DNA of 64,000 nt from Acidobacteriota bacterium (GCA_013289585.1 JABCZR010000023.1:27780-91779); one strand, 5' to 3'; shown: positions 8,846 through 19,100, counted from the first letter of the stretch. The notes: a model not told the origin generated them from the sequence alone. Numbers and translations: made by a program.

Positions 8846-9328
8846 ATGGCTCTTCTTGACTCTATGGTAAGCGCGAATTTTAGAGGTGATGGCGCTGGCC
8901 GGGTGGTCATCTTTCCCGCGGACCGCCGCAATCGCGGCTACGTTGTCAAGTCTCCGGCTGAGGAACTGAAAATCAGATCTTTTCTGAAGATGTTTTATTC
9001 CGCTCATTTCTCAATCCTCTTTCTAGGTTATTTCTTGGCCTTTGAGTGGTCGAGGCAGATCTACCGCGCATTGGGCAGGCCAGAAGCGCACATGTTCAGA
9101 GCTATGTGCATTTCTGCGGGATTATATTTTTTCGTTACGGGAGTCCCCTATTTTCTGCTTTGGAGGGCCTACAAGAAATCGTTCTTGAGTTTCGTCTCGC
9201 CCGAGGATGAAGTTGCCGTATCGGGGAGGAGTGCCGGACGGCAACGCGTTTCTCTTTTCATAGCCGGTGCGCTGATCGTCTTGGCTCTGGGTGCGGTATT
9301 GTTATTCGCTATTCGCCATAAGCCGTGA
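8846..9328 (+). CDS. Small membrane protein of unknown function
   Basis: 160 residues from the ATG at 8846, where AAGGAG lies about 12 bases upstream. An in-frame ATG at 8753 has AAGGAC close by and would add 31 residues. The start MALLDSMVSANF was preferred because the extension looks unlike a conserved N terminus. Next come GRVVIFP and GRGYVV-like residues, then three hydrophobic segments at about 55-72, 85-105 and 133-153. I recognise the general look of a hypothetical membrane family but no function. It converges with recG. Confidence 0.65.
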   Translation: MALLDSMVSANFRGDGAGRVVIFPADRRNRGYVVKSPAEELKIRSFLKMFYSAHFSILFLGYFLAFEWSRQIYRALGRPEAHMFRAMCISAGLYFFVTGVPYFLLWRAYKKSFLSFVSPEDEVAVSGRSAGRQRVSLFIAGALIVLALGAVLLFAIRHKP

Positions 9329-9461
9329 GGTCACCGCGAGGATTTCTTAAAGTCCAATTCAGAACGGATCGGTTCGCGAGTGAAGGAGGCCTTCTGCGCT
9401 CCCTCGTGGAGCTAACTGTCGATGAACGCGGCCGCGCAACAACTGAACTCGCGCTAATCCT

Positions 9462-11579
9462 TTAGCCGATGCGGGCGAGGTGGTAGCGGCGCTGCCATTC
9501 CGCCGGGAGTTGGCGAAGGATGCGCTGCATCGTGTCTTGTTGCGCAGGATCCTCAGCCAGCGTAAAAGCTTCGCGGCGCGCAAGTTCGAGGAGTTCTCGG
9601 TCGCGTATCGGATTCGCAATGTGGAAGCCCATGTCGCCGGACTGGCGGGTGCCGAAAAATTCGCCGGGGCCGCGGAGGAGCAGATCGGTTTCGGCAATTT
9701 CGAATCCGTTCGAAGTGCGCACCATGGTCTCGAGCCGCGCGCGCGCCTCGTCAGTCATTCGAACGGGCGCGACCAGGATGCAATGCGATTTCTCCGCGCC
9801 GCGGCCGATCCTCCCGCGTAGCTGGTGGAGCTGTGAGAGTCCGAAGCGTTCGGCATGTTCGATGACCATCACGGTGGCGTTGGGCACGTCAACGCCGACT
9901 TCCACGACCGTTGTTGCCACAAGAATCTGCGCCTCGTTCTTGCGGAAACGCTGCATCACTTCTTCTTTTTCTTCGCTCGAAAGCCGGCCGTGCAGGAGGC
10001 CAAGCTTCAATTTTGGAAAGACTTCTCTCGATAACCGCTCGTATTCTTCCATTGCTGCTTTCAGCTCGAGCTTTGATTCTTCGATCACCGGATAAACGAC
10101 GTAGGCCTGGTGTCCAGCGGCCACTTCGCGGCGCAGGAATTCCCACACGCCAGGGAGATGCGGCTCCGAGGTCATGCGCGTGGTGATGGGCGTGCGGCCG
10201 GGCGGCAGCTCGTCGAGAACGGAAACGTCCAGATCACCATAGAGCGTGAGCGAAAGCGTGCGCGGTATCGGCGTCGCGGTTAGCACCAGCACGTGCGGCG
10301 CATGGCCGTGCGCCGCGGCTTTGTCCATCAGGCGCTTGCGCTGCAAAACGCCGAAGCGATGCTGTTCATCGATGGCCACGAAGCCGAGCCGCTCGAATTC
10401 CACGTTGTCCTCGATCAGCGCGTGCGTGCCAATGACCAGTTGCGCTTCTCCGGAGCGAATGCGCTCGAGGGCCGCGTTCTTTTCTGCGCTCTTCAAGCCG
10501 CTGATCAGCAATTCCACGCGATAGCCGCCGTTGGCCAGGATGCGCCGCGCGGAAAGAAAATGCTGCACCGCGAGAATTTCCGTCGGCGCCATCAGCGCGG
10601 CTTGCGTGCCGTTTTCGATGGCGATGACCGCGGCTTGCAGCGCGATGATGGTCTTGCCGCTGCCGACATCGCCCTGCAGCAGCCGGTTCATCGGCGCGGG
10701 CTTTTCCAGGTCCGCCGCGATTTCGGCGAGTACACGCTTCTGCGCCGCCGTCGGCTTGAAAGGCAGGATGCGCTTCAAGGCTTCACGCACCGCATCTTCG
10801 CGAACGCGAAACGCGATGGCATTTTCCTTGCGCGTCGCCCTGCGATCCAGCGCGAGGCTGAGCTGATATAGAAAAAACTCTTCGAAGATGAGCCGTTGCT
10901 GCGCCGGAGAACGAAACGTGTTCAGAGCATCGAGCGATTCTCCCGGATCGGGGAAGTGTGTGTGGATCAGCGCGTCGCCCCGCGAAGGGTAGCCGAGCCG
11001 TGCACGCAATCCCTCGGGCAACACGTCCGGCATCGTTCGATCAATGAGCTGCACGGCCGCATACATGGCGCGGCGAATCTGGCGCGAGCCGAAAGTGCCG
11101 ATCGCTTCATAGATCGGCACGATGCGCCCGACTTCGGTGGAATCCATCTCCTCGCTGCTGAGCACTTCGATCTGCGGATTGACCATTTCCAGCCGTGCGG
11201 GCCGCAGCTTGTCCACTTCCGCCTTGCCATGAAGAATCAGAAGCTGCCCGGGCTTTAGACGTCCTTCCAAATACCCGCCGTGAAAAAACTTGCAAGGCAG
11301 CAAGCCGCCCGAATCGTCTTGCACCAGCAGATGATAAATGGCGTCGCGTCCCCGCATGGTGCGCACCGCCTGCCCGCTCATCACGCGCACGCGAAGCGTG
11401 TACGTGCCGTTTGGCTGGATGTCCTTCACTTTTGAGAAATGAATTCGGTCTTCGTAGCGAAACGGCAGGTAGCCCAGCAAATCTTCCAGCGTTCGAATCC
11501 CGCGCTGCGCCAGCAATTCGGCGCGCTGCGGGCCAACACCTTTGATCATGCGCACTTCTGTGCTGAGGCTTTGTATCAT
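9462..11579 (-). CDS. recG: ATP-dependent DNA helicase RecG
   Basis: 705 residues, within the normal RecG range. The N-terminal wedge domain starts with a helix-hairpin-helix-like GVGPQRAELLAQRGI (14-28) and includes an OB-fold. The helicase core has Walker A GDVGSGKT (303-310), the RecG-type DEQH box (404-407), motif III TATPIPRTL, and motif VI around QLRGRIGRG. RecG remodels stalled replication forks and branch-migrates Holliday junctions. No operon partner is evident on its strand. Confidence 0.95.
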   Translation of the reverse strand: MIQSLSTEVRMIKGVGPQRAELLAQRGIRTLEDLLGYLPFRYEDRIHFSKVKDIQPNGTYTLRVRVMSGQAVRTMRGRDAIYHLLVQDDSGGLLPCKFFHGGYLEGRLKPGQLLILHGKAEVDKLRPARLEMVNPQIEVLSSEEMDSTEVGRIVPIYEAIGTFGSRQIRRAMYAAVQLIDRTMPDVLPEGLRARLGYPSRGDALIHTHFPDPGESLDALNTFRSPAQQRLIFEEFFLYQLSLALDRRATRKENAIAFRVREDAVREALKRILPFKPTAAQKRVLAEIAADLEKPAPMNRLLQGDVGSGKTIIALQAAVIAIENGTQAALMAPTEILAVQHFLSARRILANGGYRVELLISGLKSAEKNAALERIRSGEAQLVIGTHALIEDNVEFERLGFVAIDEQHRFGVLQRKRLMDKAAAHGHAPHVLVLTATPIPRTLSLTLYGDLDVSVLDELPPGRTPITTRMTSEPHLPGVWEFLRREVAAGHQAYVVYPVIEESKLELKAAMEEYERLSREVFPKLKLGLLHGRLSSEEKEEVMQRFRKNEAQILVATTVVEVGVDVPNATVMVIEHAERFGLSQLHQLRGRIGRGAEKSHCILVAPVRMTDEARARLETMVRTSNGFEIAETDLLLRGPGEFFGTRQSGDMGFHIANPIRDRELLELARREAFTLAEDPAQQDTMQRILRQLPAEWQRRYHLARIG

Positions 11580-11733
11580 TCTTGCGAATGCCGGCGAACA
11601 AACGGCGCATTCTCTTTATATCATTCCCGCCAGGAACCTTCCTGTGTGCGGCTGTCCCAAGCGAAACTTGCTTCCCAGCCACACGTATCGTTAGAGTGTG
11701 GAATCCGCGTCTTTTTGCCGAACAGGAGGCCTG

Positions 11734-14700
11734 GTGGCCGGAGAGCGTCTGACTGGTTCCGAGAAGCGCGCGCTATTTTTCTGGGTGGTTTTCGGTATCC
11801 TCGGCGCGCTGTTCGCTTACAAATATTTCTTCCGCGCCTTCCCGGAAGCTTCGGTCAACTTCAAAGTCTCTCGCGAAGAAGCTCTGGCGCGTGCGCAAAA
11901 CTTCGTAAGCGGCCTCGGCGAAAACGTCAGCGGCTACCAATCCGCAATCGTTTTCGATGTGGATGACAACGCCAAGGTCTACCTCGAACGGGAACTCGGA
12001 CAGCAACAAGCCAACCGGCTGATGGCTTCGGAACTGAACATCTGGTTCTGGGATGTGCGTTTTTTCAAACCGAAGCAGGAAGAAGAATTTCGCGTTCGCG
12101 TAAGCCCCGCCGGGCAGATCGTCGGCTACACACACATCGTGCCCAAATCGCAGGCAGGCGCTTCGCTCGATCGAGCCGACGCGCAGGTTACGGCGCAGAA
12201 CTTCCTCGCCAACAAGCTGGGCATGAACTTAAGTAGTTGGGATTTTCTGTCCGAAGAGGCAAATTCGGAGAAACAGGCTGCCCGCCTCGATTGGTCCTTC
12301 ACCTGGGAGAAGCATGGTTTCCGATCTAAGGACGCGCCCTATCGCTTGAAGGTCCGCCTGCAGGGCAACAGCATCGGCGAGAGCGAAGAATTCCTGCAAG
12401 TCCCCGAGGCCTGGGAGCGTGGTTACAAAAGACTCCGCTCTGGAAACGATACGCTCGCCCTGGTCTTCATCGTCCCTTATCTCTTGCTCCTGGGAATCGC
12501 TGTTTGGCTGGCGATTCAGCTGACGAAGAGCGGGAAAACAACGTGGGGCGCAGCAATCAAGCTTGGCGCGCTCGCGGCGACTCTCTTGTTCCTGCAGTCG
12601 TTGAACGACTGGCCGCTCTGGGGCGCGGGCTACGACACCAAGGACGCCTACTCCACATTTATCCTGCTGCAGGTCGGGCGCGCGCTTCTGCTTGCCCTGG
12701 CAACTGCAATCACCATTACCCTGGTCCTGCCTGCCGCCGAGCCGCTCTATCGCAGCCTACAGCCTGGCCAGCTCCGCCTATACCAGGTCTTTACGCGGCG
12801 TGGCTTGCGCTCCAAGGAGTTTTTCTCGGCCTCCGTCGTCGGGTTGTGCCTCGCCGCGGCCCACATCGGTTTTCTCGTCGCCTTCTACATGGTCGCAACG
12901 CAATACGGAGCCTGGGCGCCGCAGGAATTAAATTACTCCGACAGTGTCAACACGCTATTCCCCTGGATTTCCGGCGTAGCTATTGGACTGCTGGCTTCGA
13001 TGAACGAGGAATTCACTTTCCGGCTCTTTGCCATTCCGTTTTTCATGCGCGTCACGCGCTCGCGGTGGATCGCTGTTATCGTGCCAGCCTTTCTCTGGAG
13101 CTTTCTGCACAGCAATTATCCGCAGGAGCCGGCCTACATCCGCGGCATTGAAATCGGAATCATCGGAATCGTCGCGGGAATCGTGATGTTGCGCTGGGGT
13201 ATCATGGCCACGCTCATCTGGCACTACACCGTGGATGCTTCGCTGGTCGGCTTGCTCCTGATTCGCTCGAACAGTCTCTATTTCAAAATTTCCGGCATCG
13301 TCGTGGCTGCGGCGGCAGCAGCTCCGTTGCTCTTTGCCTGCGCCTCGTACCTGGCCCGTGGCTCGTTCGAAAGCGACGAGGATCTCCTCAACCGCGCCGA
13401 GCCCGCTCCGGAAATTGATTTTGCCAGCGAACCCGTCCCCTCCACTTCCGAAATCAGAACAAGTGGCTACACCGCACTCGCGCCAAGCATGATCGTATTC
13501 CTTGCCGTATGCCTTTTATCTGGAAGCGTTTTGACTTGGCGCCTGAAGCCGCCGTCCATCGGCGAATACCTGAAACTCTCGGTTGATGCGCACACCGCCC
13601 GCGCCCGCGCCGACCAGATCCTCAGCCAGCGCGGCCACGATCCAAATTCCTGCATTCACGCCACTGTCTTCGCCGATATCGCCGACCCCCTGGTCAACGA
13701 ATACCTGCGGCAGCGCATCGGCATCGCGGGAGTGAACGCCATCTACTCGGGGCCTGTTCCGGCCGCGCTCTGGCGTGTGCGCTACTTTCGCGATGGCCAG
13801 ACAGAGGAGTTCGCCGTCATCCTGCGCCCCGATGGATCACTGCACTCCGTCCGGCACACGCTTGCCGAGGAAACGCCCGGCGCTTCGCTCGCAAAAGAAG
13901 AAGCGGTTGCGCAGGCCGAGAAATTCCTCCGCGATGAAAAAAAACTCGACCTGAAGGATTGGACGCTTGTCGAATCCAATTCAGACAAACGGCCGCATCG
14001 CATCGACCACACGCTGACTTGGCAACAGATCGAGCCGCTCGAACCTGCGCCGTCGTCAACTTCCAGTACTGCGGATCTAGCACATGCCCGCATCGAGGTG
14101 CAGGTGCTGGGCAACGAAGTCACGAACTATCGCACGTACATCAAAATTCCCGACGACTGGCGGCGCATACAGGAAGAGCTTCCGCTTTATCGGACCATCC
14201 TCACCTATGTTCTCCCTTTTCTTTTCTTCGCCGCACTAGGCCTCATTCCGCTGATCGTCCTGCTGAAAAATCTGAAATCAGAAGACGCCCGATCGATTCC
14301 CTGGAGACGCATCGGATTTATTTCCCTTTGGGGACTGTTCGGATTTCTTCTGGTTTTTCTGTTGGGCAACCGGATCGCTGCGTTTTTGAATGCCTACAAT
14401 ACCGCCGTTCCACTCAAGCTGACGTTTGGAATACTTGCTATCGCGGCGCTGCTGGGTGCACTTTTTACTCTGGGCCGCATCGCGCTACCGTTTGGCGTAG
14501 CGTGGTATTTCGCCGCGCGAGCATTCGGTCAAGAGCGTCTGCCCGGCAGCGCTCGCATGCCCGGCGAATATTATCGTGATGCCTTGTGGATCGGCTTGGG
14601 AGGAACCGCAGGGCTACTTGGCCTGGAAAGTCTTCTAAACACGGTTTCGACCTACTGGCCCACGGTGCATCGCTCGCTTCCCGCCAGCTTCGGATTGGAC

Positions 14701-15147
14701 TTCGATGCCATTCTGCCTGCCGCCTCGATCGTGGGAAGCAGCTTGATCGAAGGTCTGTTCATGACGGGGGTGGTCGTAGCTCTCGCCTCTTTCTTGGCTG
14801 CACAAGTGCGCCCGCCCTGGCTACGGATTTTAATCTTGCTATCTGGCGCCCTGGCGCTCCTTGGCGGAGGGTGGGGCAGCCCCGCGGATCTTGCCAAACA
14901 ATTCCTGGCGCGCCTGATTCTGCTGGCGGTGCTCGCTTTCGGCGTGCAGCGCTTAATGCGCCTCAATCTTCTCGGCTGTTTCCTGATCGTAGCGGGGACT
15001 TCAATATTCGCTGGCGCCGCCGAGTTGCTGGCGCAACCAGATTCGTTCTACCGGGCAAATGGCTACGCTCTCCTTCTGGTTCTTGCCTTATTTTTCGCCT
15101 GGCCCTTCGCTGCCTGGCGTCTGCGTGCAGCCGCGGCCAGCAGCTGA
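11734..15147 (+). CDS. Giant CPBP-family intramembrane protease with internal duplication
   Basis: About 1137 residues from the GTG at 11734, which has AGGAGG four bases upstream; a GTG at 11698 in frame has no such site. It reads as two copies of one unit: a soluble PepSY-like region of about 190 residues, then a polytopic membrane domain. In copy 1 the membrane domain has the CPBP (Abi) catalytic set: NEEFTFR with Glu425/Glu426 and Arg430, His459 in FLHSN, and HxxxD at 497-501 in WHYTVD. Copy 2 has a matching soluble part (about 613-810) and a membrane region where the site appears only as SLIEGLFMTG, without the second Glu or the Arg. So copy 2 is probably a pseudo-protease. CPBP enzymes cleave or process membrane proteins; the substrate here is unknown. 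Confidence 0.82.
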   Translation: MAGERLTGSEKRALFFWVVFGILGALFAYKYFFRAFPEASVNFKVSREEALARAQNFVSGLGENVSGYQSAIVFDVDDNAKVYLERELGQQQANRLMASELNIWFWDVRFFKPKQEEEFRVRVSPAGQIVGYTHIVPKSQAGASLDRADAQVTAQNFLANKLGMNLSSWDFLSEEANSEKQAARLDWSFTWEKHGFRSKDAPYRLKVRLQGNSIGESEEFLQVPEAWERGYKRLRSGNDTLALVFIVPYLLLLGIAVWLAIQLTKSGKTTWGAAIKLGALAATLLFLQSLNDWPLWGAGYDTKDAYSTFILLQVGRALLLALATAITITLVLPAAEPLYRSLQPGQLRLYQVFTRRGLRSKEFFSASVVGLCLAAAHIGFLVAFYMVATQYGAWAPQELNYSDSVNTLFPWISGVAIGLLASMNEEFTFRLFAIPFFMRVTRSRWIAVIVPAFLWSFLHSNYPQEPAYIRGIEIGIIGIVAGIVMLRWGIMATLIWHYTVDASLVGLLLIRSNSLYFKISGIVVAAAAAAPLLFACASYLARGSFESDEDLLNRAEPAPEIDFASEPVPSTSEIRTSGYTALAPSMIVFLAVCLLSGSVLTWRLKPPSIGEYLKLSVDAHTARARADQILSQRGHDPNSCIHATVFADIADPLVNEYLRQRIGIAGVNAIYSGPVPAALWRVRYFRDGQTEEFAVILRPDGSLHSVRHTLAEETPGASLAKEEAVAQAEKFLRDEKKLDLKDWTLVESNSDKRPHRIDHTLTWQQIEPLEPAPSSTSSTADLAHARIEVQVLGNEVTNYRTYIKIPDDWRRIQEELPLYRTILTYVLPFLFFAALGLIPLIVLLKNLKSEDARSIPWRRIGFISLWGLFGFLLVFLLGNRIAAFLNAYNTAVPLKLTFGILAIAALLGALFTLGRIALPFGVAWYFAARAFGQERLPGSARMPGEYYRDALWIGLGGTAGLLGLESLLNTVSTYWPTVHRSLPASFGLDFDAILPAASIVGSSLIEGLFMTGVVVALASFLAAQVRPPWLRILILLSGALALLGGGWGSPADLAKQFLARLILLAVLAFGVQRLMRLNLLGCFLIVAGTSIFAGAAELLAQPDSFYRANGYALLLVLALFFAWPFAAWRLRAAAASS

Positions 15148-15392
15148 ACTCCAGCCTGGATCCTCGCCGCCGGAAGCAACCTCCCGCCCGAGGGGGTACA
15201 TCTGGCTAATCAGTGAAACAAAATCCACAGCTCCCCCGTTGTTATAGTGGGAAGCACTGCTCACCCAAGAGCTAAGGGTCCGTCCAAATTGGGTGGTCAC
15301 GTGGCGCTCCGTGTGTAGCCGGTGGCTGCAATGCAGGTTAAGGTGTTGTTTTACAACGGGCAACACCGCTCCACGCGAAGAGAAAGCGAAAA

Positions 15393-16070
15393 ATGCCGCT
15401 TCCCAGATGGGCTCTGGCTTTGGCCGATGACAACGGTCGCTCGGGTAGCATCAACGCCGCCCTGGCCTCGGTGACCTCTTTGCCCAACCTTGATGAGCGG
15501 GCACTGGTGGCTCAAGCGCAAACGGGTGACCGTGGCGCTTTCGAGGAACTCGTTCGCCGTTTTGACCGCGATGTTCTGCGTCTCGCGCTGAATCTCATGA
15601 AGCGGCCGGAAGATGCCCGCGACGTTTATCAGGAAGCCTTCCTCAAGGTTTATCGCAATCTCCACCGCTTTCGTTTCGAATGCAGCTTTTACACCTGGCT
15701 CTACCGCATTGTCACCAACGTTTGCCTCGACCACCTGCGCCGCCGCCAGGCGCGCCCCGAAGACCAGGCTCCGGAGCTGAACACCGGCCATCACGAAGAA
15801 GGCATCACCGATTTTTTTGAACGCCAGCGGGAACATCGCCCCACGCAGGATCCCGAACGGACGCTCTTCGGCCAGGAAATTAAAGCGCGCATCGCACTGG
15901 CCATGGAGCGCCTCTCCCCGCGCGAGCGTATAGTCTTTGAAATGAAGCATTACCAGGGCTTGAAGCTGCGCGCCATCGGCGACGCGCTCGGCACCACTGA
16001 GGAAACCGTGAAGAATTCGCTTTTTCGCGCAACGCGCAAACTCCGTAGCGAACTGGGAGGCTTGCGATGA
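15393..16070 (+). CDS. ECF-type RNA polymerase sigma factor (system 1)
   Basis: 225 residues. Sigma region 2 spans about 45-115, with [17 protein letters not shown], the [13 protein letters not shown] core-binding helix and the [11 protein letters not shown] promoter-melting segment. Region 4 spans about 160-215, with [20 protein letters not shown] and an HTH ending in [15 protein letters not shown]. There is no region 3, so it is an ECF sigma. Its stop overlaps the start of the next gene by four bases, and that gene encodes a zinc-finger anti-sigma, so the two form a coupled regulatory pair. The upstream 245 bases contain no other gene and should hold its promoter, possibly autoregulated. 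Confidence 0.93.
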   Translation: MPLPRWALALADDNGRSGSINAALASVTSLPNLDERALVAQAQTGDRGAFEELVRRFDRDVLRLALNLMKRPEDARDVYQEAFLKVYRNLHRFRFECSFYTWLYRIVTNVCLDHLRRRQARPEDQAPELNTGHHEEGITDFFERQREHRPTQDPERTLFGQEIKARIALAMERLSPRERIVFEMKHYQGLKLRAIGDALGTTEETVKNSLFRATRKLRSELGGLR

Positions 16071-17173
16071 GCGCTTTTGACAAGCACCTTCGCTGCGAGG
16101 ACATCGCTCCGATTCTCGTGTTCTATGTTTGTGATGAGGTCAGCGATAAGGAACGCAAACAGATCGAAGCGCACCTCGCGAGTTGTGCGTCCTGCTCCGC
16201 GCAGATCGCGGAAGAACGCGAATTGCAGGAAGCCTTCGCCATGGGGGTGCAACCTGCCGATGAGCTGGATTCTGCCGGCACACTCCTTGCGCAATGCCGC
16301 AGCGAGCTGGCGGAGAAACTCGATGATCTTGCCGCGCCGCCGGTTCAGGAACACTGGCGGCCGTTCGGCTGGCTACGCCGCTGGATGGCGCTGCGACCAG
16401 CCTGGAGCGGCGCGGTGCTCGTACTCTTCGGCGTTCTGCTGGGCACTGAATTGATTCCCTGGCTGCAATCTGTAAGTCCTGAGAGCCCCAATGGGCAGAC
16501 CGTGAACGTGATGGCCGGGCCGAAATTGAGTGATGAGCAGCTTTCCAAAATGACGGTCGCAGGCATCTCCTCTTCGCCCTCTTCCGGCTCCACGCCGGGC
16601 ACCGTAAAGCTCCAGCTTAGCGCCGAGCAACCCATGGTGCTTTCCGGCAACGCTGACGACAACGATATGCGCCGGGTGCTGACGTATGTGCTCGCAAACG
16701 GCGAACGTTTCGACGCCGGTGTGCGCCTCGATTGCCTGGATGCCTTGAAGGGTGGAGTGCGGGATCAGCAAGTACGCCACGCTTTGATCGTTGCGGCGCG
16801 CCAGGATCAGAATCCGGCCGTGCGCATGAAAGCCCTGGAATCGCTGCGCGACGCGGCGACGGATGACGCGGTGCGTCAAGTGCTGCTGGAATCGCTGGAA
16901 CGCGATGCGAATCCCGGTGTGCGCGTCGAAGCTGTTAACCTGCTGGTTCGATCCCTCGACCACGAAACATCCAGTTTGCCTGCAATCGCGCCTGAGGCCC
17001 CGCCGATCCCGGATACGCCACCGTCGCTCGCGCCGGTGGCTCCCGTAACTGACCCCTCGGTGGATCATGTAATTCGCGTATTGCAGCAGTTGCAGCGCAA
17101 GGATCCCAGCCGCTACGTGCGGTTGCGCAGCGCCGCCGCCTTGCGTCAGATCGGGCCGCGCGACGTGCAGTAG
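16067..17173 (+). CDS. Zinc-finger anti-sigma factor with periplasmic HEAT repeats
   Basis: 368 residues. The N-terminal zf-HC2 domain has His36, Cys40 and Cys43 (HLASCASC), the zinc-binding anti-sigma signature. One hydrophobic segment at about 115-135 (VLVLFGVLLGTELIPWL) would place the rest outside the cytoplasm. Residues 190-300 and 330-365 hold HEAT-like repeats, with lines such as NPAVRMKALESLRDAA and NPGVRVEAVNLLVR, so the sensor part is an alpha solenoid suited to binding a protein. The gene is translationally coupled to the ECF sigma gene and heads an envelope operon. Inference: HEAT domain binding or release of an envelope partner controls sigma release. Confidence 0.87.
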   Translation: MSAFDKHLRCEDIAPILVFYVCDEVSDKERKQIEAHLASCASCSAQIAEERELQEAFAMGVQPADELDSAGTLLAQCRSELAEKLDDLAAPPVQEHWRPFGWLRRWMALRPAWSGAVLVLFGVLLGTELIPWLQSVSPESPNGQTVNVMAGPKLSDEQLSKMTVAGISSSPSSGSTPGTVKLQLSAEQPMVLSGNADDNDMRRVLTYVLANGERFDAGVRLDCLDALKGGVRDQQVRHALIVAARQDQNPAVRMKALESLRDAATDDAVRQVLLESLERDANPGVRVEAVNLLVRSLDHETSSLPAIAPEAPPIPDTPPSLAPVAPVTDPSVDHVIRVLQQLQRKDPSRYVRLRSAAALRQIGPRDVQ

Positions 17174-17202
17174 TTCGTCACAGGGTAAACGACATTCGCT
17201 CG

Positions 17203-19017
17203 ATGATAAACAAACTCCTCCGACCGATTCGATCTTCTTCCGCTCGCCGCAGTGTTTTCTTCAAGACAGCCGCGCTGTTTTCTTGTGCTGCGATTCTGCC
17301 GGCTCTCTGTTTAGCTGGCCCCGGGATCGAGCGCTCGGGCATCGAGCCTGCAAAAAATCCAGAATCGCCCGGAGCTCATTCCTCGGTTGTTCGCGCCGGC
17401 ACTCTGGAAACCAGGGACGGCCTGACACTTCGGCTGACGACTGACCTCGGTTCCGTGAAAGTTTTCCAGCTGGAAGCCGGTGCCGCGCCAGTGGTGCGGT
17501 ACACCGTACACATTGAAACCGATGCCCGGGGCCCAGCGGCGCAGCAACTCCTGGACAATTATTCTCTCAAAGCGCGCGCCCTCGGCTCCGGCGTGGAAAT
17601 CACCGGTGCGCTTCCCGCGCAGGCGGCCCACCAGACCGATGCTCAGTTCTGGGTGCAGTTTGAAGTAACTGTCCCGGCCGGCTATAGCGTCGAAGTGAAC
17701 ACCGAAGCCGGCGACATTGAAACACAGGATATCGGCGGTACGGCGAGCCTCCACACTCAGGGTGGAAACATTCGTGCTGGGCGAATCGGCGGCTCTGCTC
17801 TCCGCGATGCGTCGTCCGGCCGCTCTGTCGCCAGGCTGGAGACGCAAGGCGGACACATCCAGGTTCTCGATGTTGCAGGTGACCTCACGGCTTTCACGGC
17901 TGGCGGTCACATCAACGTAGGCAATGTTGCCGGAGACGCTTCGCTGCGGACCGGTGGCGGTCACGTGCGCGCCGGACAGATTGGCGGGCGCGCCGAGTTG
18001 GAAACTGCTGGCGGCAATATCACCGTTGCGCGCGCTGGGAGCTATGTCAGCGTACAAACCGGCGGCGGCCAGATTGACTTCGGCGAAGTGCACGGCTCAG
18101 TTCATGCCCAGACGGGTGGCGGCGGTATCCGTGTCATGTACGTCTCGGGTCCGATGGAAGTGGAATCCAGCAGTGGAAGCATCTGCTTGACTCGCGTGGC
18201 TGGCGCTCTCCAAGCTGCCACTTCGGGCGGCACCATTACTGCGTGGATCAATCCGGATGCGCCCACCGGGGGCGGAAACGTGCATCTCGGTGGCCCCTCG
18301 CAGCTGGCCTCCGGCAATGGCGACATCATCGTTTACTTGCCGCGAAATCTCGCTGCAACCATCGATGCCACCGTGGCCACCGGTGGCGAGCGACACATCG
18401 AAGCCGACCCGGCCTTACATCTGATCATTCAGGGATTGAACACTGGGACGGGCCCCGTGCATGCCACCGCGGTTTTGAATGGCGGAGGCGCGCCGCTCAA
18501 ATTGCGCACTACCGGCGGGAAGATTCGCCTTCAGTTCTTGGATTCGGAGGTCGCTCTGCGCGAATCCCTGATTCGCGAACAGTTGGACCGCATCAATCTG
18601 CACCTCAAGGAATACCAGGTCGAGCCCGGTTTCACCTCCGAACCCGCGTCCACGGCCTCTCCCGTGCCCGACCCTGCCAAGACGGATTGGCTGGAAAGCT
18701 GGCTGATCAGCCTGGAGCTGGCGTTTCGCGGCGGCCTTCGTGAAGATTCTCTCGAATTTCAGAAGCGGCTGGTTGCCGCGCCCAAGCCGACTTATCCAGC
18801 GCTCGCGCAGCGCGCCGGTTTGCAGGGGAATGTCGTCCTTCAACTGCGCCTTACAAAGGACGGCCGAGTCGAAGTTCAAAAGCTGGTTGAAGGTGATCCA
18901 GCCCTTGCCGACGCCGCCATCGCCGCCATCAAGCAATGGCGAGGCAAACCGCTATGGGTCAATGGCAAGCCGGTCGAGGTGATCTCGAACGTGACATTTA
19001 ATTTTCAGTTGCACTGA
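17203..19017 (+). CDS. Exported DUF4097-like beta-helix protein fused to a TonB C-terminal domain
   Basis: 604 residues. A basic start and a hydrophobic stretch (about 20-38, ending near LCLAGP) form a signal peptide or anchor. Residues about 160-450 are short beta repeats with recurring TQGGNIRAG, TAGGHINVG and TGGGHVRAG lines, as in DUF4097 proteins. Residues about 445-470 look helical. The C-terminal about 80 residues (PKPTYPALAQRAGLQGNVV to FNFQL) are a TonB_C fold with the usual late QWRGKP motif. So a domain that normally contacts outer-membrane receptors ends a beta-solenoid instead of a Pro-rich spacer. It lies 29 bases behind the anti-sigma gene and before a second DUF4097 gene. Role unknown. 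Confidence 0.8.
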   Translation: MINKLLRPIRSSSARRSVFFKTAALFSCAAILPALCLAGPGIERSGIEPAKNPESPGAHSSVVRAGTLETRDGLTLRLTTDLGSVKVFQLEAGAAPVVRYTVHIETDARGPAAQQLLDNYSLKARALGSGVEITGALPAQAAHQTDAQFWVQFEVTVPAGYSVEVNTEAGDIETQDIGGTASLHTQGGNIRAGRIGGSALRDASSGRSVARLETQGGHIQVLDVAGDLTAFTAGGHINVGNVAGDASLRTGGGHVRAGQIGGRAELETAGGNITVARAGSYVSVQTGGGQIDFGEVHGSVHAQTGGGGIRVMYVSGPMEVESSSGSICLTRVAGALQAATSGGTITAWINPDAPTGGGNVHLGGPSQLASGNGDIIVYLPRNLAATIDATVATGGERHIEADPALHLIIQGLNTGTGPVHATAVLNGGGAPLKLRTTGGKIRLQFLDSEVALRESLIREQLDRINLHLKEYQVEPGFTSEPASTASPVPDPAKTDWLESWLISLELAFRGGLREDSLEFQKRLVAAPKPTYPALAQRAGLQGNVVLQLRLTKDGRVEVQKLVEGDPALADAAIAAIKQWRGKPLWVNGKPVEVISNVTFNFQLH

Positions 19018-19100
19018 GCGGCAGCAACCTCAGCGCACGCGAATTTCGTTCAGGTCCTCGTTTCTTGAAGTTAGCAGGTACGAAGAGGGGGTAGAACGTT

